Shown here: positions 49,421 to 61,469 of the stretch, in pieces
How positions within the stretch are numbered: position 1 is the stretch's first letter
How the letters are laid out: every line of letters starts with the position of its first letter
The notes under the pieces: generated by a model
Told to the model about the DNA's origin: nothing
Seen by the model: only the letters and a program-made list of their open reading frames with translations
The model's database searches: none
Program-made: the position numbers and the translations under genes
Assembly (NCBI GenBank): GCA_026770025.1
Contig: JAMXDE010000034.1
Location: forward strand, 248,001-312,000
Origin: Craspedostauros australis
Taxonomy: Eukaryota > Bacillariophyta > Bacillariophyceae > Mastogloiales > Achnanthaceae
Direction of reading: 5' to 3'
DNA length: 64,000 nt

Positions 49421-52400
49421 ATGACAGCCGCTGGTGATGACCGGCTCGCCGTCGGCAAGGAGTACGAAGGCTCCATCATCACCAAGGTCAAGGAAACGAA
49501 GAAAACCCTGGTCAATGGTCTGGTCAAGGTGCGCAAGGAGATCCACCTCAGGGGCGGCATGATCATGATCGAGGACTCCTACGTGCAGCCAGAAGAGAAG
49601 AAGGACGAACCAAAGCCCAAATCAAAAAAGTCGGCATCCAAGCGATCATCGCACAAGAAGAAGGATGCTGCAGCTGATGACGCCGCCGCCACCAAATCCG
49701 GCAAGGAGAACACGTCCAAGGCCTCCACGCCACGCGCAACCTTGAAGCGCGCTCCCAACGGCGGCCAATCCACCTCCACATCCTCCATCACAACCTCATC
49801 GAGGCAGCTCCGAACGACCAAGGACAAGAGATCCAAGTCGCCGGCGCGCAGGACCTCGGTCCTCTCCTCCATGGACACGTTCCTAGACATCAAAAAGACG
49901 GACTCCACCGACTCCGCATCCAGCCAACCCAGCGCAGGCAAGGCGTCCGCCGACGCCGCCGGCTTTTCCAAGGTCAAGAATGCCTGGGGATCCAGAGAGG
50001 CCAGGTCGCCCTTCCAGACAGCCTCCTCCGGCAGCTCCAAGCGCAACCTCAAAAAGTCATCCAAGCCAAAAGGAAAGCCCAAATCAAAGCCGGCGTCCTC
50101 CTCGACCTCCGCAGATTCCATCGCGGAGCTTCCAGTGGAGGGCGATGGCGATGGCGCCCCGCAGCCCGAGTCCGGTCGTCGTTTGAAGCGAGTCAGCAAG
50201 CGAGATGCCAACGATTCATATGCCTCGCTCTCCAATCACAGCTCCTTCGGTTCGCTGTCGCATCAATCCTTCGGCTCCCTGGCCAACAAGTCCAACGGAT
50301 CCATGATGGATTCCACTTCCTCTGCGGATCTCACGGCGGAAGACCTCAAGGCGAAGAACCGGGCCGAGCAGGAGGCGGCCGCAGCGGCAGCCCAGCGACG
50401 TGCCGAAGATGAAGCCAAGGCGGAAGCAGCCGCGGCCATCGCGGAAGCCAGACGGCAGCGGGAGGAAGCCGAAAAGGCCAAGCAGGCGGACGCCATGAGG
50501 TTAGCGGAGGAGCAGGCACGCAAGGAGGCCGAGCAGGAGGCCACCAGGCTTGCTGAGGACCGTGCGAGGAAGGAGGCTGAGCAGAAGAGACTTGCAGAAG
50601 AAAAGTCACGCAAGGAAGCCGAACAGAAGAGGCTTGCGGAAGAAAAGGCACGCAAGGAGGCCGAGCAGAAGAGACTTGCAGAAGAGAAGGCACGCAAGGA
50701 GGCGGAGGCAAAACGATTGGCGGCTCAAGAGCAGGCACGCAAGGAGGCCGAAGCAGAAGCCGAGGCCAAGAGGCTGGCGCAAGAAAAGTCAGAGCGACTG
50801 GCGGCGGAGGCAGAGGCCAAGCGGTTGGCTCAGGAGAAGGCAGAACGCCTGGCGGAGGAACAGGCGCGCAAGGAGGCCAAGGCTGCCGAAGAGATGAGGC
50901 TAGCAGAAGAGAAGAAGGCTCGTGAGGAGGCCGAGGCCAAGCGGTTGGCAGACGAAAAGGCCAAGAAGGAAGCAGCCGAAGAAAAGGCGCGGATAGCGGC
51001 AGAAGCCAAGGCCAAGAAGGAAGCGGCCGAAGAAAAGGCGCGGTTAGCAGCAGAAGCCAAGGCCAAGAAGAAAAAGAAGGAGGACAAGGCAGAAAAGCAA
51101 CGGAAAAAGGAGGAAAAGCAACTTGCGAAAGCCAAGGCAGCCGCAGCCGCCGCCGCTTCTGTGCCACCATCAAACACACCCAAGACCAAGCAGAAGCAGC
51201 CCAAGATCGATCCTGCTCCTCAACTCTCCACGCTGAAGGGGGCATGGGATGGCAAAAAGACACAGCAACCGGCGTCATCAAAGAGCATGAAGCGACAGAC
51301 GCACCCCATCAAGCTGCAGAACCTGTGCGCATCCAAGCTCGACGAAAGCCAGCCCTTCGAGGCACCCATCCACGAAAAATCATTCGAAGACAAAAAGCTC
51401 ATCCGAAGATCGATCGAGGACAACTTCATGTTCAAGAACCTGCCAGAGTCCGACCTGGCGCCTCTGCTGGATGCATTCGAGAAGGTGCAATACGACCAGG
51501 GCGAGACCATCGTCGAGCAGGGCGACCGCGGGGTCTTCTTCTACGTCATCCAGGACGGAGAGGTCAGCTTCAACGTCAACGGCGAGAAGGTCGGCACGGG
51601 CCAGAAGGGCGAGACCTTCGGCGACTCGGCGCTCGTGTACTCCATGCCACGCAATGCCTCCGTCAAGTCGGAACGCAGCGACACGGTCCTCTTCCGTGTG
51701 GGCAACACGAACTTCCGTCACATCATGAAGGCATCCACGCTGCGCAACGAAGACGAGCGCACCAAGCTCCTCAAGAGCGTGCCGTTCTTCCAGCAGGTCG
51801 ACGAGTACGATCTCAAGCAGCTGAGCGCGGCCATGACACCGCACAAGTTCCACAAGGGCGAGCTCCTGGGAGACACATTCAAAAAGACTCCATTCTGCCT
51901 CATCCAAAGAGGATCCGTCCAGGCCACTGACACAGGAAGCGGCAACAAGAAGGCCAAGATCGGACCAGGTGGTTCGTTCGGTGCCGACTCTTTGGCCAAA
52001 CCAGAGTCGTCCATGTCCAACGTCGTGGCTCTTACGGATGGCGAAGCCTTGACGATCGACAGGGAGACTTTCGAAAAGATCTTTGGCAACATCGCACGCC
52101 TTGCCGTCAAATCGATGGACAAACAGACTCTGTCCAAGGTCAAGGCCATCAAGGCGGAAGAACCCACGGATATTGAGCTCGACACCTTGGTCCGTCAGGT
52201 ATCGGAGATCAAGTACCGCAAGGACCGTCACTTGTTCTACAGAGACACGGAGACGGGTCCGAGCCTGTACATGGTGCGTCGTGGCCGCGTGAAGCTCACA
52301 ACCCGAGACGGAAAGGAGGACATCATCACTGCCGGCGGTTACTTCGGAGACGAGTTCCTGTTGGCCAAACCAAAGAATCCGCTGGCGCCCATCCCGCAAA

Positions 52401-53479
52401 AGGTCAAGGCGAAATGCACCGCCGTCACGATGGAGGAGACCGTGTGCGGGCTGCTCACCCTCCAGGAGTTCCGCACCGTCATGAGTCACAAGCTCACGGA
52501 GGTGAACGAGGAGGTCGAAGATGAGGAGGTTCAGCTGTCGGATCTCCAAAAGCACCGCGTGCTCGGAGAAGGATTGTTCGGCAAGGTCTGGCTGGTGACG
52601 AACAAGAAAGCGTCGGATCCGGAACCGTTTGCCCTCAAAATACAGCAGACCAGTGACCCTCACCGACCGAACGCAGTTGCGGACATCCGATCGGAGATCA
52701 AGATGATGCGCCACCTATCCTACCCCTTCATCATCGAAGTCATGAATGTGTTCGAGGAGGAAAAATCGATATCCATGCTGCTCAGTCTCGCGCCAGGAGG
52801 GGAGCTCTTTGACATCATCCATCATCAGGATGAGTCGGAGAATTGGGTCTCGGGCATCGGAGAGAAGAAGGGCAGGTTCTATTCCGTCATCGTGGCCGAC
52901 ACCCTGGCCTTCATGCACCGCAGGAAGTACGTCTTCCGAGATCTCAAGCCAGAAAACATCCTCATCGACAAGGATGGATACCCCGTGCTCACGGACTTTG
53001 GCTTCACAAAGCGCGTCACCGACAAGACCTTCACGTTCTGCGGCACGCCCAACTACCTCCCGCCCGAGATCGTCGCCAACCGTGGCCACGGCATCAGCGC
53101 CGACAACTGGAGTCTCGGCGTGCTCATTTACGAGCTCATCGAAGGAGAAAATCCATTCTTCTACGAGGGTATGGACCAGATGGCGCTGTTCGAAAGCATC
53201 TGCAACGACACCTACTACCCGGTTGAGGCAAAGACCTCCAAGGAATCCCTCGACCTCATCGATCGGTTGCTGGAGAAGGATCCTAATCAGCGGCTCGGAA
53301 CATTCCGAGAGAAGGACATCCTGGACCACAAATGGTTCCGGTACTGCGACATGAAGAAGTTAAGAGACAGAAAGATCGAGGCGCCTTGGAAGCCGGGCCC
53401 TGTCAGCCTGCATAGCGAAGCCATAGAGGAAGGGAGCGAAGGGGAGGAGGAAGACTATTCTTCAGGAGAAGAGGAGTAG
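49421..53479 (+). CDS. cGMP-dependent-type AGC kinase with three nucleotide-binding domains and a long coiled coil
   Basis: 1,352 residues in one exon. Residues 60-300 are serine/lysine-rich. About 305-590 form a charged coiled coil built of repeats such as KEAEQKRLAEEKAR. Three cyclic-nucleotide-binding domains follow (about 665-775, 785-900, 925-1030). In the phosphate-binding cassettes the first reads FGDSALVYSMPRNAS (D for the usual E, arginine kept); the second (FGADSLAKPESSMS) and third (FGDEFLLAKPKNP) lack the arginine. The kinase domain has GEGLFGKVW (1049), lysine 1073 in FALKI, FRDLKPEN (D1174), DFG (D1192), GTPNYLPPE and a C-tail as in PKG and PKA. The catalytic residues are intact. 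Protist PKGs likewise carry three or more such domains. Activation by cGMP is uncertain because of the degenerate cassettes. Confidence 0.88.
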   Translation: MTAAGDDRLAVGKEYEGSIITKVKETKKTLVNGLVKVRKEIHLRGGMIMIEDSYVQPEEKKDEPKPKSKKSASKRSSHKKKDAAADDAAATKSGKENTSKASTPRATLKRAPNGGQSTSTSSITTSSRQLRTTKDKRSKSPARRTSVLSSMDTFLDIKKTDSTDSASSQPSAGKASADAAGFSKVKNAWGSREARSPFQTASSGSSKRNLKKSSKPKGKPKSKPASSSTSADSIAELPVEGDGDGAPQPESGRRLKRVSKRDANDSYASLSNHSSFGSLSHQSFGSLANKSNGSMMDSTSSADLTAEDLKAKNRAEQEAAAAAAQRRAEDEAKAEAAAAIAEARRQREEAEKAKQADAMRLAEEQARKEAEQEATRLAEDRARKEAEQKRLAEEKSRKEAEQKRLAEEKARKEAEQKRLAEEKARKEAEAKRLAAQEQARKEAEAEAEAKRLAQEKSERLAAEAEAKRLAQEKAERLAEEQARKEAKAAEEMRLAEEKKAREEAEAKRLADEKAKKEAAEEKARIAAEAKAKKEAAEEKARLAAEAKAKKKKKEDKAEKQRKKEEKQLAKAKAAAAAAASVPPSNTPKTKQKQPKIDPAPQLSTLKGAWDGKKTQQPASSKSMKRQTHPIKLQNLCASKLDESQPFEAPIHEKSFEDKKLIRRSIEDNFMFKNLPESDLAPLLDAFEKVQYDQGETIVEQGDRGVFFYVIQDGEVSFNVNGEKVGTGQKGETFGDSALVYSMPRNASVKSERSDTVLFRVGNTNFRHIMKASTLRNEDERTKLLKSVPFFQQVDEYDLKQLSAAMTPHKFHKGELLGDTFKKTPFCLIQRGSVQATDTGSGNKKAKIGPGGSFGADSLAKPESSMSNVVALTDGEALTIDRETFEKIFGNIARLAVKSMDKQTLSKVKAIKAEEPTDIELDTLVRQVSEIKYRKDRHLFYRDTETGPSLYMVRRGRVKLTTRDGKEDIITAGGYFGDEFLLAKPKNPLAPIPQKVKAKCTAVTMEETVCGLLTLQEFRTVMSHKLTEVNEEVEDEEVQLSDLQKHRVLGEGLFGKVWLVTNKKASDPEPFALKIQQTSDPHRPNAVADIRSEIKMMRHLSYPFIIEVMNVFEEEKSISMLLSLAPGGELFDIIHHQDESENWVSGIGEKKGRFYSVIVADTLAFMHRRKYVFRDLKPENILIDKDGYPVLTDFGFTKRVTDKTFTFCGTPNYLPPEIVANRGHGISADNWSLGVLIYELIEGENPFFYEGMDQMALFESICNDTYYPVEAKTSKESLDLIDRLLEKDPNQRLGTFREKDILDHKWFRYCDMKKLRDRKIEAPWKPGPVSLHSEAIEEGSEGEEEDYSSGEEE

Positions 53480-54945
53480 GATCAGACACAAGGTTTGGTC
53501 ATGTTTTGCAACCGCAGATGAGCGGCAATGACGATTGCAATTGTAATGGTCACGATTGTGATCGTGATCGTTATCTTCATACGGTGGCTGCAGCTACGGT
53601 GGCGAAGGTGGCAATGGCTTTGAGTATTCTGCCAGAGATCCGCACGAGGGACACTCTCCCACTGTTGATGCGGCACTTAGTGCCGATGCATTCATCGGTC
53701 AATCGGTTGGTTGGTTGATGCATCAGTTGGCCGGCCCATTCACTCCCGTCGCAAACAGCGACGTCATGTAGCATTGCAGCAGCACTGCCAACCAATGATC
53801 GTCTGAGATCTCGGTCACAATCCATACGTCCTCACATACTCGTACGTAGAATCCAAACAGAGCGATGGTGTCTTAGGAAGTCCTATCGGCCTGTCGGGAT
53901 CGCACACAACACAAAGCACAACACACACCCACACATAACACGTACACACAACACAATAAAACACGATAGCAAAATGGAAATGATGATAAGGACAACGATA
54001 CCGCGGTAAAGATTGGCATCGCATTCCATTGCACGTATGCACGGTGGTCGCGGCCTTCACTCGTCCAGGCAGCAACAGCAGTAGAGCCACTCGCGTTCAT
54101 TCTCACAGAAACAAGGCTACGTGATCAACTGTGAGTCGCTCGTTCTGTTCGAGACCACGCATGCGCGCTTCCTTGCGCACGGACGAGCTACGAGTAGAAG
54201 TATTGAAGAATGTGCAGAGTGTAATTGTATACTAGATTGGGTGTGTCTTGTCTCTTTGGAGTAGGGCCGTGCCGATCTATCTTCACTTCGTAGTGAGGCT
54301 TCTCCACTCGCGCCACCATTTACGTCTGTCCATACAACCGTGGTGTTGTCTGTCAGTATGTACGTTTCATGTGTCTGTCTGTCTGGATGATCATTTGTTG
54401 ATGCATGTCAGTTTGTTGTTTGAACGAATGTGCATTCGGGACACACTTTGTTTTCCAACTATTCGGACACACTATTGTAGTGACATAGTAGGACACGCTA
54501 ATTTGAGTCGCTTCGTTTCGCGCCATTTTCCAGTCCTGGATCTCGTCGGGTTCCTTCACCATCCGCCTTTGCGCTTCGCATACTGTACCGCAGCATAGCA
54601 TAGCATAGCATAGCATAGCATCCTGGTAGTTGACAAGCCTGCAGCATGCGGGGCGCGATGGGTGCTGATGCTACACGTGGTGAATGTGGCCGTGAGATCT
54701 CCATGGATCTTGGCAACGACACGACGATGAAAGCGGATAATGAACACGATGAGATCTGCGACGGAACAACAGGCGAAGAAGCGCACCAGAGTACAGTACT
54801 CTGCAGCGTTATTGATGGCTCTGTTGGTGCATTTGTGGTTGAATAATAATTTAGAATATAATATGTCTGTTTGTTCGGTTGTTTCAAGGAATCGAAGTGT
54901 TGTGGTGCCAAAGACCGATTTCGACGGAGTGAATATGTCACTGCC
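53480..54945. other. Intergenic between the convergent kinase and sorting-nexin genes
   Basis: No supported gene. Simple sequence includes ACAC-rich tracts (53900-53950) and the AGCAT repeat at 54592-54621. Confidence 0.5.
54592..54621. repeat. AGCAT pentanucleotide repeat
   Basis: Six exact copies of AGCAT. Confidence 0.9.
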
Positions 54946-57211
54946 TTACAACGCCTGTGCCGGTGGCTGACGGTATTGGATAGAGATGTTGCCGGCCTGT
55001 CCCTGCGGAACACCGAGCATGGCGGCATTTGGCTGCTGCTGAGGAATTCCCATCTGCCCCATGGGGGCCTGAGGGTTTGGCACCATGGGCTGCGAATGGA
55101 TTTGCGGTTGCTGCTGCTGCTGTTGGCCTGGTGGGATAGGTGGAGGAGCGTAGCCTGGGGCAGGGGCGACGCTGCCGGCATTGGCATTTGCAGTTGCGCT
55201 GACAACGGCACCGCCGGCACTGTTGCTGTTGTCGCCCGCGGCGGTGGAAGCTTGGTCGAGCTGGACCTGCTCCAACTGAGGGATGAGGGTGGACCATATC
55301 TGCTCCATGCGCTTGTTGTACTCAACCTGCATGTGGATGTAGTTGAGCACGACTGCGCGCATATCTTCTGCCATGTCCCTCTTGAAGCGATCGACTTCGC
55401 GGAGGACTCGCTGCGACACGGTGGTGAAATCGTTCTGGGCAAGCTGGGCCGCCTCCTGCGCCCTGCGCAACGACATCTCCACGCTGTACGCCTTCGCCTC
55501 CATGCCCATCTGTGCTCGGAGCTTGGCGAGCTGGTGTTGCTTGGACTCGACAGTCTTCAACGCTGTGGAGTAGGTGAGACGCTTATCGTGTCTCTTCTGG
55601 AGAGACAGCTTGACCGACTGGATCGTCTTGATGGTGTCCGCCAATGGCTCGTCAAACTGGCTTGTCTCCTGATCCGCGTGCTCCGCACTGAGGACGCTGA
55701 GACGGTCCGCGGTTTGTCCCATCTTCGACAACGCATCGCCGAGCGCATCAGCTTCCGACTGACCCAGCAAGTCAAACGCGAGGCCGAATTCGAAAAGGCC
55801 GTTCGAGATTTCCTTGCCCTTGCGAACGAGCGTGGTTGCCTGCTGCGACACGTTCTTCATCTGAGTGTCGAGACCATGGACGTATCGGTTGATCTCCTCG
55901 AACAGCTCGTCGTCAGGTGATCGCACCAAGTCGCCGGAGATGCTAGTCTTGGTTTCTGCAAACCAACGCTTGAAGCCCGGCTTGGCGGTCGATGCCACGG
56001 GTTGCGGTGGATGCGTCATCATGAGCTGACCGTTGGGCCCCATCTGCGGCTGGCCGGCATTTCCCATCATCATGCTGCCGGACATGGCGGTGGCATTTCC
56101 CTTGGAGTGCTTGGCGGCCTGAAATGTGACGTCATCGGCCTTCAGGAATGTATCGAGGCACATTGCACCCTGCAACTCTGGGTGCACAGCAACGCGTCGC
56201 AGGAATCGTTCGAGTCCGCGCCTTCGGTCTTCCACGAATTGAGGAGAGAAGCGACCGACGGGCTGTTTATCTGGGAGCGGTGGGATGATGGCACCCGCTC
56301 TTTCCTGATGGAGCTTGTCGGACAGCCAGATGAAGTCGCTGTAGCGACGAAGGACCGCGCTGAAGACCTGGGTGGTTGTCAGATCGGTCTGTCCTTGCGG
56401 TCGCACATCGACACGGTACGATGTGTACTTGTTCATTCCCTCCGAATGTTGGACGGGGTCCGACACCTGCAATTGAAATTAGCGGTGATTAATGGTCCAT
56501 CGTGGTGTTTCGTCATGGTCGAATGGAACGTGGTGGTGAGAGCGCCGAGCGTTTTCCATGGCAAGTATTGCGCAATGGAATTCATGCATTCGTACCCGCA
56601 TCCGTTCATCCGTCGAGTGCAAACGCAAATGCAAACGTAAATACAAGTGCAGACGTTAGATGGGGATGCGATGGATTTAGGTTTGTGATCGTAGGTGTGG
56701 TCGCGCGCGTTGATATTGCATTTCGTTTGGATTGCAGGATGCGCGAGTTCCAGAATATGGCGTTGATTGCAGGCCATTGGAGGCAGAACGAAGCAGCACA
56801 AGAGCAGGAGAGGCAAAGCAAATTGTGGTGGGAGATGATTGAGATGAGAATTGATGCGATATGCGGATACGGTCATGAAACGGAAACGGAAACAGTGGAG
56901 AATGAACAAGGAATTACGAGGAAAGACAACAACGCCCTTCGATGCGCGTACGAAATGTGTGTGGGGGGAGGAACATGCCAAGGATGTTTGAACCACCAAG
57001 TAATGCAACGGAAATGCATATTTTTGCTAGCATTTGCTTGCTACAATTGTGCTGACATGAATGCGAATGGACGTACCGTAATGTGTCGGGCCGTATCTTC
57101 TGGTTTGGCGCGAAGGCGGCTCTTTGGCTGCTGCTGCTGCTGTTGACCAGCCATTGGGCCTGCCGGGACGCCGCCGGCGGATCCGTTAATCATGGGTGCA
57201 CCTGCTGTCAT
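54946..57211 (-). CDS. Sorting nexin of the Vps5/SNX1 type (PX-BAR)
   Basis: Exons 57077-57211 and 54946-56466 (minus strand) join to 551 residues. The first exon gives a polar start with a glutamine run (QQQQQQ) and ends ARHIT; the splice makes ITVSDPVQHSEGMNKYTSYRV, the classic opening of the PX domain of SNX1/2 and Vps5. The PX domain (about 46-165) includes RRYSDFIWL and IIPPLPDKQ, residues that hold phosphatidylinositol 3-phosphate. A helical BAR region (about 200-430) senses membrane curvature and dimerises. The last 115 residues are proline/glutamine-rich, longer than usual. With the retromer core such proteins recycle cargo from endosomes to the Golgi. Confidence 0.9.
56467..57076 (-). 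other. Intron of the sorting-nexin gene
   Basis: GTACGT donor next to 57077 and TTGCAG acceptor next to 56466, 610 bases, phase 0. Without it the PX domain lacks its first strand. Confidence 0.85.
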
Positions 57212-58674
57212 GTTGGGGATGGTGTGGTGTGGTGTGCTGTCGTGTGGCTGTCGTGTGGATCTGTTCTGTTGTGCGTTGCAGCTGGTTGGTGCTGAAATGT
57301 GCTGAAATTGACGTGATGCGGATTGTTCGCCTTCTCTCGAATCTTGTGTCTTGACTTGTGTTTCGCTGCAGATGGTATTCCTGCGTCTCGCTTGCTTCTT
57401 CTTTCACTTCCCAAGGTCTTTCGTGTTGTATCTCTGGGTGCGTCTCTCGTTCCTTGGAATCGATCAAGATGGGTTCTGCTAATGCTCTGCTGATGCTCTG
57501 CTATACTGTACTTGGTGCTAAATGCTGCAGACCTTGTTGCTTTGTTGCTTTGATACCTTGAATTGCTTTGTTGTGTGTCCTTCTGATTTGTTGCCAGACT
57601 GTTTGTGTCGCGAGGGTGAAGTTCGATGTCTTCGTGTTCTTGTGCCTTCTCTCTTGCGACGAACAGAGCACACACAACACGCTGTGCGTGACATGTGTGC
57701 TGTCATGCCCACGCCGTGTTCACGCGTTTTGTTCTTGTTCTTCTTGTTTCGTGTGTTGGATTCCACTCGTGTCGAAACGCCTCTGCACGAATGGATCTCC
57801 GCACTTCTGGTGTGTTCGTGACATATTTTCGCTCGAGCGTTGAAACGTCATTGTATCAATTAAATACGTTAACACCAACAGAAATACATGCTAGAGATAA
57901 AGTCATAGCTGCGTTGCGTTCTCTTGTGCGAGAAAGCCTGAGTCATCCAAGACCCATCAAGTCTGTCTGGTCGAAGTATACGGTCCGTTGAGTCCAACCA
58001 CTTGTCAACGAAAGAGCTAAGATAGACCCTGATTTCGTCATGTTGAATTGTTCCAAGTGGATGGATTGGCCAATGAGCAGATCTCTTTGTTGAAGATGCC
58101 CGATAACCCGGAAACGGGACATCAAGATGTGCGCGCTGATTGGTGGAGAGAAGCGTTCTTCGGCTGTTCCACGAGGTGGAGGCAATTGGTGGATGCTTTG
58201 TTTCGAAGGCGAAGAGGATGAACAGGGTCTCCATCACACCAAAGACACGGAGTTTTCTCGTTTGAATTTTGCACATGTGTGAGTCAGATCACGAAGACTG
58301 ACACCTCGAACGCGCAAGAACAACGCACCAACGTGTCTCAAACCAGCGGCAGAGCGTGGATCCGAAACCTCGGCGTCAGCGAAAACAACAACCGACCAGG
58401 CACCAGGCAACCAACAAATTGAGAAAAAAGTGCGCTGTCTTGCCGGCCAACTCAACCCAAAACGCACGGAGGATACGAAGACATCACCTGAAGTACTCGA
58501 TCTACGAGTACGCACTGGTCGCGATCCGTCCAGCATCTCAACATCAACAACTCTCTGTGCCATCCTCGTGCATCTCGCCCACCTGCCATAACATCTGCCA
58601 CACCTTTCTCGAAAGCAGCAGCTGAGCAATCCACCCACCCATCAAGCAAACACCCATCGCACCGATCGCCAAAG
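57212..58674. other. Divergent promoter region between sorting nexin and POR
   Basis: 1.46 kb between divergent start codons with no supported gene. Frames on both strands lack domains. The last 60 bases are an A/C-rich leader before the POR start. Confidence 0.5.
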
Positions 58675-60361
58675 ATGCGCTTCTTCACACTCGCTTCGCT
58701 CATCACAGCGGCGGCGGCCTTTGCCCCTCTGTCCACCCACAATGGAATCGCCCAGAGGCAGGCGACATCGTCGGCCGCCCTCGCCCCAGCACCAGCCGCC
58801 CAGTCCTGCACCCAGCTGTCCGCCATCCTCCAGGATGCCCAGCTGCAGGACAAGTACTACTTCCCAGAGGCCAAGGAGACCCCAAAGGTCCTCGGAGGAG
58901 TCAAGATCGGTCTGCGCAAGCTCGTGGTCGTCACCGGAGCATCCTCCGGTCTCGGACTCAACTGCGCTGCCACTCTTGCCAAGACCGGCAAGTACTTCGT
59001 CGTCATGGCCTGCCGCAACGTCGAGAAGGGCAAGCAAGGTACGTACGGGTGCTCGGCCATCTTGAATGCATAACGGATTTGTCTTTGTCATGTGCCAACT
59101 CGTGCTCTATTCCACATGGTCGTCGTTGCCTCCGCCGTCGCCACCTGATTAAGTTTGTTTTTTCGCCTTTGCATTTTGGTTTGTTCGATTACTGACTGCG
59201 CGCTCAAATCCTGCTTTTCTTGCTCTGCAACTTTCCTCTCCGTCTTGGAACCATCTGTAAATCAATTGCTGCACTGCCGACTTTGTGCACAATTGATTTC
59301 GACCCAACCCTCCTATTTTTGGTTGGTTGATTGGTTGATTCTTTCGTTGATCGGCAACGATTCCATCACCATCACCTCGACATGAACAACATCGACGCGC
59401 TCAACAAACGAAAAATGCAAATAAATCACCAACGACATCACCAGTCGCCAAGGACATCGGCATGCCAGAAAATTCCTACACCGTCATGAAATTGGAGCTC
59501 GCTTCTTTGCAGAGCGTCCGGGATTTCGTCGCCAACCTCAAGGCCTTCAAGTCTGCACGCCCGCTGACCCATCTCGTGTGCAACGCCGCCGTCTACAAGC
59601 CAGCCGACAAAACCCCAACCTGGACCGACGATGGTTTCGAGATGTCCATGGGAGTCAACCACCTCGGACATTTCCTCCTCGTCAACCTCCTCCTTGATGA
59701 TATGTCCAAGGCGAAGGGAGCCCGATGCGTCATCGTCGGTTCCATCACCGGAAACACCAACACCGTCGGAGGAGGACTCGTCTACCCACGCGCCGACCTC
59801 GGAGAGCTCCAGGGACTCGAGAAGGCTTCCAAGGAGAAGGTCGCCATGGCCGATGGAAAGAGCTTCGACGGTGCCAAGGCGTACAAGGATTCCAAGGTCT
59901 GCAACATGATGACCATCGCAGAGCTTGACCGAAGATACCACAAGGATACCGGCATCGTCTTCTCTAGCATGTACCCAGGCTGCATCGCCGAGACCGCCCT
60001 CTTCCGCGAGAAACGACAATGGTTCCGAAAGATCTTCCCTCTCTTCATGAAGTACGTCACTGGAGGATACGTCAGCGAGGTCGAAGCCGGCGAGCGCCTC
60101 GCGCAGGTCGTTGACGACCCACAGTGCACCCGAAGCGGACGCTACTGGAGCTGGAACGGCAAGGCCAACACGGTCGCCTACATCAACAAGGACGGTGACC
60201 TCACTGGAGCCGGCGGTTCCGGTGGAGAGATCTTCGAGAACGATCAGTCCGATGCCGTCCGCGATCTGCCAACCGCCAAGAAGATGTGGAAGTTCAGCCG
60301 TGAGGCCGTCGGCCTTGCCAAGAAGGAAATGTACAAGGGCGGAAAGCTCGAGGAGGAGTAA
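58675..60361 (+). CDS. POR: Light-dependent protochlorophyllide oxidoreductase, plastid-targeted
   Basis: Exons 58675-59038 and 59445-60361 join to 426 residues. The N-terminus MRFFTLASLITAAAAFAP is a signal peptide ending in an AFAP motif, followed by a serine/alanine-rich transit region: the bipartite presequence of plastids with four membranes. The enzyme is a short-chain dehydrogenase: TGASSGLG (87-94) binds NADPH, LVCNAAVY follows, and the catalytic pair is Y268 and K272 in AYKDSK. TGGYVSEVEAGERLAQV near the end is typical of POR. It reduces ring D of protochlorophyllide using NADPH and light, the penultimate step to chlorophyll a. The C-terminus has an extra lysine/glutamate-rich end. 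Expression is usually light-controlled, but no site can be named here. Confidence 0.93.
59039..59444 (+). other. Intron of the POR gene
   Basis: GTACGT donor and CACCAG acceptor, 406 bases. Splicing restores EKGKQVAKDIGMPEN and keeps the dehydrogenase frame; the unspliced frame stops within 35 bases. Confidence 0.9.
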
Positions 60362-61469
60362 GCACCTTCTCTCAAGTCGCGTCGCATTGAATATTCATCC
60401 TCGAATCTCTTTTCTTCTCTCTCTCCCTCTTTTATATCTGTATCATGGAGTGCATCGACGGGAAATGGGGAGCCGTTGATGTCCCATTCATTCTTGCCCC
60501 GCACTAGCGCCGTCACGTTGGGCAGCGAATTGGGAAGAGACGTGAGCACAGGGAAGGGCCGTTCGGCACTTCCTCATTTTGCCCATGAGCAGAACGGTGC
60601 AATACATGAGCATCAACAACACAAACAAGACAACAACCATGACGATATGTAAATCAAATTATTTAATGAACATCAATTAGAAACCGATACATAGCAACAG
60701 CCAGGTGTGATGCGAAAGCCAGTGGACACAACCAGATTGTTTGTATTGTTAGTTTGTTGCGGTCAATCGCCGTTCCACAATTGCTCAACCATCATCTTGG
60801 CATCGTGTGGCACGAGCATTGCGTTGTATTAGTACACACCATTCCATCCGAAGGCATGACGACAATCACTTTCAATGCAGAATGCCTTCAGCATGTCACT
60901 GCACACCATCAAAGCTTCTGCCTCGCATACTCACAAGAGGCGGCTATGCAGAGCATGAGACATGGACGCAATCGGAATGGCATGGTATCAACATGGGATC
61001 TTCCTCTTCTTTGTGTTCTGTTGTGTGATGTGTGTGGGATCAACTTCACCCAACTTTGCACAAACTCGTGGTAACGGTCGTTTAACGGCCATTCATATTA
61101 AATCATTTCAGTTCAACCGATGAATCACGATTCAATGATCGCCCACCAACACCAACGTCAACAAGAACGAATCAACCGACAATGACACGAGTGAAAGGCA
61201 CCAAGATCGCGAACTGCACATCGCTGACCGTCATAGTCGTCGCGTCCTTCTTGTTTCCCACCCAAGCATCATACCATCAACTATCGTATGCTCAGCCAAG
61301 CTTTCATCCTTCTTTACGTATGGTACATAGTGTAGCGGGCAAGAATCCATCATTGTTGACAACCCATCAGACAAGTTCAAAGGCGACTACAAGCACAAGG
61401 ATAACTAACTACCTTTAACAGCGCACCACCAACAGCAGCAACAGGAACTACTCCAACCAACACATCACC
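60362..61469. other. Intergenic between POR and the SNARE gene
   Basis: No supported gene. The end of the region (61400-61469) is a CAGCA/CAAC-rich leader for the SNARE start. Confidence 0.5.
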
